A DNA stretch of 64,000 bases. It comes from Dyadobacter psychrotolerans (GTDB lineage Bacteria; Bacteroidota; Bacteroidia; Cytophagales; Spirosomataceae). The stretch's first letter is position 1, and the number at the start of each line of letters is the position of its first letter. A model generated the notes under the pieces. The model worked only from the letters and a program-made list of their open reading frames with translations, did not search any database and was not told the DNA's origin. A program made the position numbers and the translations under genes. This document shows, in pieces, positions 43,601 through 50,008 of the stretch. The stretch spans positions 310,301-374,300 of the forward strand of contig NZ_SMFL01000005.1 of assembly GCF_004349265.1 (NCBI RefSeq). Direction: 5' to 3'.

Positions 43601-44620
43601 CACTGAGTCCAGAGCTGCCGTCATCTGATTTAGTTTGCGGAGTTCCGGCGGAAAAGCGATCACCCCAAAGGGTTCCCGCCGTCTGCCATAAATGTATTCA
43701 CCGTTAACAGCACGCCACCGGTAAAAAAAATGATCATCCTTCATTTTGATGACCTGCCGCAGCTTTTTGCTGATCTCTGAGTTTAAGTCTGTTTTTGCAT
43801 TCATTCCCAACGATTTGGCCATTAATTCCGCAGCCAGTTTATAGCCGGAGTCGTTTAAGTGTATGCCATTGATAGTGAGTGGTTTAGTATTTTTTGAAAC
43901 AAAGTTATTGGTAAATGGTGTGAACAGATCTATAAAAAAAAAGCCATTTGCATCAGCCATTTTTTTCATTGACTTTGTGTAAAGATCCAGGTTTTGATTG
44001 TGTTCAGCAGGATCAGGATAATGGCCACCCAGATTTTCATGCGCAATAGGGGAGACCACAACAAGTTCCGGGGCTGAAGTTCCGTTGTAACGATTGCTTT
44101 GCAGATTTTTTATGAAGGCGGAAAAGTCTTTTTCAAACTGTGCGAGACCTGAGTTTCCTTTAAAAGCCTCGTCCATACCAAAACATAGGAAAATAATGTC
44201 GGCTGTCTGGTCTGTAAGATCCTGGTTCAGACCGGTAAAGTTTAGCGCGACCGGCATATATATCGGCTCACCTTCGTGGGTGAAACCCTGAAAAGTAATT
44301 TCTTTTTCAGTCTTGGGTTTGGATAATGTTTTTTCTCCGAAACCTGGGAAGTTCAGCGGCCGGGGTTGCAGGCCAACCTCATCAGCACTCCATCCCATGT
44401 TACGCAGCCGAAGCTGGCGGTCGGGAAAATTCTTTTGGAGCAGGGTTTCGAAATAACCATAATGCCGCATCCTGTCTGCAAAAGTATTTCCGAGAAACAC
44501 AACATGACTGCCTTTTTTTGGTTCTAATTTCTTTACCAAAGGCTGGCAAAAACCGGAAGTTGTGAGGAGGCAGAGAAAAACATAGCGAATCGCGAGCGTC
44601 AGAATTTTTCCGGCTGTCAT
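40676..44620 (-). CDS. Multidomain secreted protein: SGNH-like, dehydrogenase-type beta-propeller, HEAT repeats, azurin-like copper domain
   Basis: This 1314-residue protein has a signal peptide (to about residue 26, TSGFCQ). An SGNH-hydrolase-like domain (about 36-270) contains VVFLGNTFADRM and INGIHLNDSGYKLAAELM; the usual GDS serine is not present and the final DxxH reads NGIH, so this domain may not be catalytic. A beta-propeller of the membrane-bound dehydrogenase / DUF7133 type (about 395-760) has YQINLFASE, EDTDRDGKAD and GPDGALYIVDWYNP. Alpha-helical HEAT-like repeats follow (about 770-1060). The C-terminal 120 residues are azurin/plastocyanin-like with a complete type 1 copper set: His1228, Cys1296, His1301 and Met1305 (C-x4-H-x3-M). 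No CxxCH haem motif was found, unlike many relatives. It is likely a periplasmic redox protein passing electrons to copper. Confidence 0.88.
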   Translation of the reverse strand: MTAGKILTLAIRYVFLCLLTTSGFCQPLVKKLEPKKGSHVVFLGNTFADRMRHYGYFETLLQKNFPDRQLRLRNMGWSADEVGLQPRPLNFPGFGEKTLSKPKTEKEITFQGFTHEGEPIYMPVALNFTGLNQDLTDQTADIIFLCFGMDEAFKGNSGLAQFEKDFSAFIKNLQSNRYNGTSAPELVVVSPIAHENLGGHYPDPAEHNQNLDLYTKSMKKMADANGFFFIDLFTPFTNNFVSKNTKPLTINGIHLNDSGYKLAAELMAKSLGMNAKTDLNSEISKKLRQVIKMKDDHFFYRWRAVNGEYIYGRRREPFGVIAFPPELRKLNQMTAALDSVIWDLSRGKNSFAKAIEIIDRRGKPVDPMLIPDIPMKGRQGDAAHEHQQTFSTSTEKFTLPEGYQINLFASEKDFPVEKPVAMNFDAKGRLWVSTMPTYPQYFPGIPVHDKIVILEDTDRDGKADKHTVFADNLYLPLGFEFGNGGVYVSQEPDLVFLKDTDGDGKADLREVVLTGFGSEDSHHATHAFTFGQDGALYFNEGIFLNSQIETPYGPVRSYSGATYRFEPRTGKLSHYISYPYFNPWGNVFDKWGMHLIGDASDGSNYFAPPMTGKIDYPDKHPRMEMFTENRVRPTAGIEIVSSRNFPDSVQGDFLINNNIGFQGTKQHRILPEGSGIKSKEVQNLLQSSDPNFRPIDIKFGPDGALYIVDWYNPLISHGENPPRDPARDKSHGRIWRITYKNKPLLKVTDLSKLTIPELLDNLKEHEDRLRHRTRAQIREQKASDILPQIKKWTAALDKNNEHYEHYLLEALWLYQDFDVVEQNLLTTLLNAKQYQARAAATKVLLNWRDRVAGSTDLMRQRVNDQSPRVRLEAVVALSFFNSDDAFLAALDVFKYPTDYHLDYAIRETFLYLKPLWLSELKKNGSDGKFKNIQISHLLNYLNTQELLDLPGIPQVPEVLLSRSDINLKQKQEALAKIVKTQNSNAVQILLNILVNQNKKNGQPASADLTAMLLQSDRSELKLANAEFLRLIKNNGYQQPIGYAAIISEEQSDRSVWNIAQEQTGNLVGYLKGIDLLTDQNLKNTFYQKIKDLTTTVPENLADKSSSKKNGIASPFYPVHAAAYELLFKIGNENKKQILENFATYISSTADSLQGSEFFRTEIKKAENLAMQLPENERKQVLSQLQELATLEITLTAIEAKMAFDKKNITAPAGKSISLLFSNPDLMPHNVVIVKPRSVQKVGEAADAMASLKDGFERNFIPDTKDVLFATPLINSGKTYRLNFKAPAQPGEYPFICSFPGHWRVMQGTLVVTEK

Positions 44621-44779
44621 AATTTAAAGTGTTTCATGACACGCCGGCCTGATCCGGTGGTCATTATTAAGAGTTTAGTTTCTGTACAGAAGTAAACCGC
44701 CGGACACCTTGTTTTTACTTCTTAGTTTTCAATAAATTCTGTATTTAGTGATAATTTAAAAATCTTGTTGCTTTACTGT

Positions 44780-45664
44780 ATGTTGGTACAGAAAGAGGTA
44801 AGTCCTGCTAAACTATTATTTCCGATATTTGCAGAAAAATATTTCGCACTAACAAAAGAATACTTGTCGCCGGATCAAACAAAACCAGTTTTTAGTGTTT
44901 TCGAAGAATCACTTACTTCTTATTCTTTTCCTGATAGATTTGCATTCCCTTTTGATTATCAGCCTCATCCGCTGAGTTTACTGGCAGTTGGAAAACTCCA
45001 GGCGCATTTGAGCACACAGCGTAATTGGCAGCATAACTTTGGTTTGTCAGGTGATGAGAAGGATGTAATCGGAAAGATGTTTGGTGTTCTGGTTGTTCGA
45101 ACTCAGGAGGGCGAAATTGGTTATTTGTCGGGTTTTTCAGGAAAGTTGGCGGGCGGAAATCAGCATGACGAATTTGTTCCGCCTATTTTTGACGGAACCG
45201 CTCAGGGGAGTTTTCTGAATGAGGGCATGCTGGAACTAACCCGAATAGGCCAGGAGATCAGGGTACTGGAAGAGCCATGTAACACTACCGATGCGGAACA
45301 GATTCTGGTTTTGAAAAATGCACGAAAACTGTATTCTGTTTCTTTGCAAAACAAAATATTTGATCAATATCACTTTCTGAACCGGGCGGGAACTACCAAA
45401 AGTTTACGCGAAATCTTTGAAGCTACTTCATATAAAAATCCACCAGCCGGAGCCGGAGAATGCGCTGCACCCAAACTGTTACAGTATGCCTTTAAGCACC
45501 AGATGCAGCCAATTGCAATGGCTGAGTTCTGGTGGGGATTATCTCCAAAATCAAATTTTTGGAAACACGGTCATTTTTACCCGGCCTGCCGCGAAAAGTG
45601 CGAACCAATCCTGGCCCACATGCTTTCGGGAATTGAAATGGAAAAAAGGCCGTTAGAAGTGTAA
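44780..45664 (+). CDS. RluA-type N-terminal domain protein lacking the pseudouridine synthase domain
   Basis: The product has 294 residues from the ATG at 44780 (TTG at 44765 is also in frame). The sequence is like the N-terminal extension of long RluA-family pseudouridine synthases of Bacteroidota. Shared features are FPFDYQPHPLS, GKMFGVLVV, LAGGNQHDEFVPPIFD, PPAGAGECAAPKLLQYAF, MAEFWWG and HGHFYPACREKCEPILAHML. In those enzymes the catalytic domain follows directly after this HML-G-EMxxxPL region; here the frame stops at EMEKRPLEV and another gene begins 17 bases later. The protein therefore has no catalytic Asp. Conserved Cys and His residues in GAGECAAP and FYPACREKC may bind metal. The function of the isolated domain is unknown. 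Confidence 0.8.
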   Translation: MLVQKEVSPAKLLFPIFAEKYFALTKEYLSPDQTKPVFSVFEESLTSYSFPDRFAFPFDYQPHPLSLLAVGKLQAHLSTQRNWQHNFGLSGDEKDVIGKMFGVLVVRTQEGEIGYLSGFSGKLAGGNQHDEFVPPIFDGTAQGSFLNEGMLELTRIGQEIRVLEEPCNTTDAEQILVLKNARKLYSVSLQNKIFDQYHFLNRAGTTKSLREIFEATSYKNPPAGAGECAAPKLLQYAFKHQMQPIAMAEFWWGLSPKSNFWKHGHFYPACREKCEPILAHMLSGIEMEKRPLEV

Positions 45665-45681
45665 TAATATTTGATCTCCTT

Positions 45682-46014
45682 ATGCAAAAACAGTGTGGCA
45701 GATGCAGGCATTTGTTTCAGTGCCAGTCGGATGACATCGAAAACTGTCAGTGTAATAAAGTAAAGCTTACCGATGAAACAGTCGCTTTTCTTGGCAAAAC
45801 TTATTTTGATTGTCTTTGCCAGGCTTGTCTTTTGCACTTAAACGCCCAGACATCAGCCGTAAAGGATCTTACTTTCCCTACCCGCAGTGATATGTTCGTC
45901 GAAGGAGTTCATTTTTACAAAGAGGGAAATAACTGGGTATTTACAGAATTGTACCATATGCTGCGCGGACATTGCTGCGGGAACAGCTGCAGGCATTGTG
46001 TGTACGGTTTTTAA
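45682..46014 (+). CDS. Cysteine-rich CWC domain fused to DUF5522
   Basis: The 110-residue protein has an N-terminal cysteine-rich CWC region (CGRCRHLFQCQSDD, NCQC, and DCLCQACLLHLN) and a C-terminal DUF5522 region (GVHFYKEGNNWVFTELYHMLRG then CCGNSCRHCVYGF). Both are small domains usually encoded as separate proteins in Bacteroidota. Its twelve Cys residues point to zinc or iron-sulfur binding; no signal peptide is present, so it is cytoplasmic. It starts 17 bases after the RluA-N gene and is likely co-transcribed with it. Function is not known; the pairing suggests a shared RNA- or metal-related role. Confidence 0.85.
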   Translation: MQKQCGRCRHLFQCQSDDIENCQCNKVKLTDETVAFLGKTYFDCLCQACLLHLNAQTSAVKDLTFPTRSDMFVEGVHFYKEGNNWVFTELYHMLRGHCCGNSCRHCVYGF

Positions 46015-46104
46015 AAAGGCCGTGTTTAAAGTTTGTTTTGACAAGATTGCGAATTTACTAACCATATCATTGCTCGTTTAAACCGGAGATAAAAATTAAA
46101 GAAT

Positions 46105-46112
46105 TATCTTTG
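46105..46112 (+). promoter_or_regulatory. Probable -7 promoter element of purL
   Basis: TATCTTTG matches TAnnTTTG exactly and lies 17 bases before the purL ATG. The upstream GTTTA at 46076 is a weak -33 candidate at long spacing. The short leader leaves no room for a purine riboswitch between this start and the gene. Confidence 0.5.
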
Positions 46113-46129
46113 CACCATAAAACGATACT

Positions 46130-49100
46130 ATGATTTATTTCTTCACCGACGATCACAACACTGTTTTTGCTGTTCAGATTGAACGAACACTCACAGCCTC
46201 AGATATTTCAAAATTAGAATGGCTATTTGCCGGAGCAAAACTCAGCCATCAAACCATCATTACTGATTCATTTGTTGGACCTCGTGCTGCCATGATTACG
46301 CCATGGAGTACCAATGCTGCTGAAATAACCCAGAATATGGATATTCAAAGCATTGTCCGTATTGAAGAATTTAAAAGGGTGGAAGCAGATTTTACCGGCT
46401 TTGATCCGATGCTTTCGCAAAAATACAGTGAGCTCAACCAGGATATCTATACAATCAGCATTCGGCCTGAATCCATTCAGGAAATTGATGATATAGCCGA
46501 ATATAACAAGCAGGAAGGGCTTTCTTTGAGCAGTGAAGAAGTTGATTATCTTAACAAACTTTCAGAAAAACTGGATCGTAAATTAACGGATTCAGAAGTC
46601 TTTGGATTTTCGCAGGTTAATTCAGAACATTGCCGTCACAAGATTTTTAACGGAACATTTGTGATCGATGGTCAGGAGCAGCCGGTTTCGTTGTTTAAGA
46701 TGATTCGCAAAACTTCTGAAACAAATCCAAACGGAATTGTTTCAGCCTATAAAGACAATGTGGCCTTTGTTAAAGGTCCTGTTGTTCAGCAGTTTGCACC
46801 AAAAAGACCGGATGTTCCGGAATACTATGAAATAAAAGACTTTGAATCCGTAATTTCTTTAAAAGCGGAAACACATAATTTCCCGACAACGGTTGAACCT
46901 TTCAACGGTGCAGCAACCGGATCCGGTGGAGAGATTCGAGACAGGCTTGCAGGCGGACAGGGTTCGCTGCCTTTAGCTGGAACGGCCGTTTACATGACCG
47001 CACTGTCCCGTCTGGAACAAAACCGTCCATGGGAAAAAGGAGTAGAGGAAAGAAAATGGCTTTACCAGACGCCAATGGATATTCTGATCAAGGCATCAAA
47101 CGGAGCTACTGATTTTGGTAATAAGTTTGGTCAGCCGTTGATCGTAGGATCATTGCTAACCTTTGAACATGAGGAAGATGGCCGCAAGCTGGGTTATGAT
47201 AAAGTGATCATGCAGGCCGGTGGCATTGGATATGGCAAAGCCGGCCAGGCACAAAAACAAAAACCGGAACCTGGTGATAAAATCGTTGTTTTAGGAGGAG
47301 AAAATTACCGGATCGGAATGGGCGGTGCTGCTGTTTCATCGGCGGACACGGGTGCTTTTGGTTCGGGTATAGAGTTAAATGCCATTCAGCGGTCTAATCC
47401 GGAAATGCAGAAGAGAGTTGCCAACGCCGTTCGCGGAATGGTAGAAAGTGATAACAATACGATCATTTCCATTCACGATCACGGTGCAGGCGGGCATTTG
47501 AACTGTTTATCTGAACTCGTTGAAGAAACTGGTGGAAAAATCGATCTGGATAAATTGCCGGTTGGTGATCCTACACTTTCTGCAAAAGAAATTATTGGAA
47601 ACGAGTCCCAGGAACGTATGGGACTTGTCATCAATAAGGAAAATCTGGAAATATTAAAGACCATCGCCGAGCGTGAAAGAGCGCCGATGTACACGGTTGG
47701 CGATGTTACAGGTGATCACCGTTTTACATTCGAATCTGCCAAAACCGGGGCCAAACCGATGGATCTGGAAATGGATGACATGTTCGGAAGTTCGCCAAAG
47801 GTGCTTATGCATGACAAAACGGTTGAGCGCAAATACGAAGCAATATCTTACGATCAAGCAAAGTTGCACGATTATGTAAGTCAGCTCTTGCAGCTAGAAG
47901 CCGTAGCAAGTAAAGATTGGCTTACCAACAAAGTCGACCGTTGCGTAGGTGGCCATGTTGCCAAACAGCAATGTGCAGGTCCGCTTCAGTTACCTCTAAA
48001 TAATGTAGGAGTAATGTCCCTTGATTTTCAGGGAAAGGACGGGATTGCAACTTCAATAGGTCATGCACCACTTTCCGCGCTGATTGATCCTGCCGCCGGA
48101 AGCCGCAATGCCATAGCCGAATCCCTTTCCAACATCGTTTGGGCACCATTGAAAGATGGACTTGCCAGCGTTTCGCTGTCAGCAAACTGGATGTGGGCAT
48201 GTAAAAATGAAGGAGAAGATGCGCGGCTGTACAAGGCTGTGAAAGCTTGTTCTGAGTTTGCGATCAGCCTGGGAATCAATATTCCGACCGGAAAGGATTC
48301 GCTTTCGATGAAGCAGAAATACAAGGATACTGAGGTAATTGCCCCGGGTACTGTGATCATTTCCGCTGCCGGACATTGCGATGATATAACAGCTGTTGTC
48401 GAACCGGTTTTGAAGAAAAACGGGGGAGCGATCTATTATATCAATCTCTCAGGCGATGATTATAAACTGGGAGGTTCCTCATTTGCACAGATATTAAACA
48501 AAATCGGAAGGGAAACACCGGATGTTGTGGATGCAGAAAAATTTGCGGCCGCCTTTAATGCCATCCAGCAATTGATAAAAGCAGGAGAAATTCAGGCAGG
48601 TCACGACATCGGCAGCGGCGGTTTGATTACCACCCTGCTTGAAATGTGTTTTGCCGATCGTGATCTGGGTGCATCTGTTGATCTTTCTGTTTTAGGTGGT
48701 CAGGATATTATAGAAAAACTTTTTGCAGAAAATATTGCCATTGTATTCCAGGCACATGAGTCTGTGGAAAAAGTGCTTACCGCCAGCGGTGTAACTTTTC
48801 ATAAAATCGGCAGCGTTACTTCAACAGCAGGTTTGGATGTAAAAAACACTTCTGAGTCCTGGACTTTTGACATTGACCAGCTGCGTGATGTCTGGTTTAA
48901 AACTTCTTACCTGCTCGACCGCAAACAAAGTGGAGAGGTTAAAGCAAAAGAACGTTTTGAAAACTATAAAAACCATGTGCTTCGTTACGATTTCCCGGAA
49001 GGTTTTGATGGTAAAAAACCAGTAATTGATGCTTCAAAACCAAGGCCAAAAGCGGCGGTGCTTCGTGAGAAAGGAAGTAATTCTGAAAGAGAACTGGCCA

Positions 49101-49798
49101 ACGCCATGTATCTGGCAGGTTTTGATGTTAAAGATGTTCACATGACTGATTTGATCTCAGGCAGGGAAACGCTTGAAGATATTCAGTTCATTGGCGCGGT
49201 AGGTGGGTTTTCCAACTCGGATGTATTGGGTTCTGCGAAAGGCTGGGCAGGCGCATTTCTTTATAACGAAAAGGCAAAAATTGCTTTGGAAAACTTCTTT
49301 AAAAGAGTGGATACGTTATCTGTCGGGGTTTGTAACGGCTGTCAGCTTTTTATAGAACTTGGGCTGATTAACGAAAACCACGAGGAAAAGCCAAAAATGC
49401 TGCACAATGAAAGCGGCAAGCATGAAAGTATTTTCACTTCGCTGACTTTGCAGGAAAACAATTCCGTGATGCTTTCTTCTCTTGCAGGAAGTACACTGGG
49501 CGTTTGGGTTTCACATGGCGAAGGCAGGTTCCAGCTGCCTTACGAAGAAAACAAATACAATATTGTTGCCAAATATGGCTACGAAACATATCCTGCCAGT
49601 CCGAATGGTTCTGCTTACAACACGGCGATGCTTTGTGACGAGTCAGGCAGGCATTTGGTGATGATGCCACATATTGAAAGATCATTATTTCAATGGCATT
49701 GGGCAAATTATCCGGATGGAAGAAAAGACGAAGTTTCTCCGTGGATGGAAGCCTTTGTGAACGCCAGAAAATGGGTTGAATCAGCAAATCAAAAATAA
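46130..49798 (+). CDS. purL: Phosphoribosylformylglycinamidine synthase, single-chain type
   Basis: The 1222-residue enzyme catalyses the fourth step of purine synthesis, converting FGAR, glutamine and ATP to FGAM. The N-terminal PurS-like domain is followed by a linker with GFSQVNSEHCRHKIFNGTF, the two-fold AIRS-like synthetase core (ETHNFPTTVEPFNGAATGSGGEIRD and HDIGSGGLITTLLEM) and a C-terminal class I glutaminase. The glutaminase has nucleophile Cys1068 in GVCNGCQLF and the His in SHGEGRF. All three parts are on one chain as in E. coli, not split into PurS/PurQ/PurL. It is slightly shorter than the E. coli enzyme. Its own promoter (46105) and a strong terminator (49829) mark it as a single-gene unit. 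Confidence 0.97.
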   Translation: MIYFFTDDHNTVFAVQIERTLTASDISKLEWLFAGAKLSHQTIITDSFVGPRAAMITPWSTNAAEITQNMDIQSIVRIEEFKRVEADFTGFDPMLSQKYSELNQDIYTISIRPESIQEIDDIAEYNKQEGLSLSSEEVDYLNKLSEKLDRKLTDSEVFGFSQVNSEHCRHKIFNGTFVIDGQEQPVSLFKMIRKTSETNPNGIVSAYKDNVAFVKGPVVQQFAPKRPDVPEYYEIKDFESVISLKAETHNFPTTVEPFNGAATGSGGEIRDRLAGGQGSLPLAGTAVYMTALSRLEQNRPWEKGVEERKWLYQTPMDILIKASNGATDFGNKFGQPLIVGSLLTFEHEEDGRKLGYDKVIMQAGGIGYGKAGQAQKQKPEPGDKIVVLGGENYRIGMGGAAVSSADTGAFGSGIELNAIQRSNPEMQKRVANAVRGMVESDNNTIISIHDHGAGGHLNCLSELVEETGGKIDLDKLPVGDPTLSAKEIIGNESQERMGLVINKENLEILKTIAERERAPMYTVGDVTGDHRFTFESAKTGAKPMDLEMDDMFGSSPKVLMHDKTVERKYEAISYDQAKLHDYVSQLLQLEAVASKDWLTNKVDRCVGGHVAKQQCAGPLQLPLNNVGVMSLDFQGKDGIATSIGHAPLSALIDPAAGSRNAIAESLSNIVWAPLKDGLASVSLSANWMWACKNEGEDARLYKAVKACSEFAISLGINIPTGKDSLSMKQKYKDTEVIAPGTVIISAAGHCDDITAVVEPVLKKNGGAIYYINLSGDDYKLGGSSFAQILNKIGRETPDVVDAEKFAAAFNAIQQLIKAGEIQAGHDIGSGGLITTLLEMCFADRDLGASVDLSVLGGQDIIEKLFAENIAIVFQAHESVEKVLTASGVTFHKIGSVTSTAGLDVKNTSESWTFDIDQLRDVWFKTSYLLDRKQSGEVKAKERFENYKNHVLRYDFPEGFDGKKPVIDASKPRPKAAVLREKGSNSERELANAMYLAGFDVKDVHMTDLISGRETLEDIQFIGAVGGFSNSDVLGSAKGWAGAFLYNEKAKIALENFFKRVDTLSVGVCNGCQLFIELGLINENHEEKPKMLHNESGKHESIFTSLTLQENNSVMLSSLAGSTLGVWVSHGEGRFQLPYEENKYNIVAKYGYETYPASPNGSAYNTAMLCDESGRHLVMMPHIERSLFQWHWANYPDGRKDEVSPWMEAFVNARKWVESANQK

Positions 49799-49828
49799 AC
49801 TGGTTGCTCTTTAGGTGAAGTAATTACG

Positions 49829-49886
49829 AATCCGGGTTTTGAAAAGTGTGCTAATTTGGCGGCTTTACAAAACCCGGATTTATTTT
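49829..49886 (+). terminator. Intrinsic terminator after purL
   Basis: A perfect 13-bp stem (AATCCGGGTTTTG with CAAAACCCGGATT) with a 26-base loop is followed by TATTTTG. The stem is symmetrical enough to work on both strands. Confidence 0.88.
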
Positions 49887-50008
49887 GCCCGAAGTTTGGC
49901 GCTAAAAGGTTTTAAGATTTTTTAACATGAATATGTAACGAATTTGTAGAATTAATATACCACAATTGTATTGCCGCCCGTTAGCCGTATTCATAACCTA
50001 CTCTCTAC

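Noticed and set aside
40676-44620. PVC-type cytochrome (CxxCH) protein
   Set aside because: The propeller part resembles these proteins, but no CxxCH motif was found in the 1314 residues; the C-terminus is an azurin-like domain instead.
44780-45681. Frameshifted pseudouridine synthase pseudogene
   Set aside because: No remnant of the synthase domain is visible after the stop in any frame; another intact gene begins 17 bases later, so this is domain loss, not a simple frameshift.
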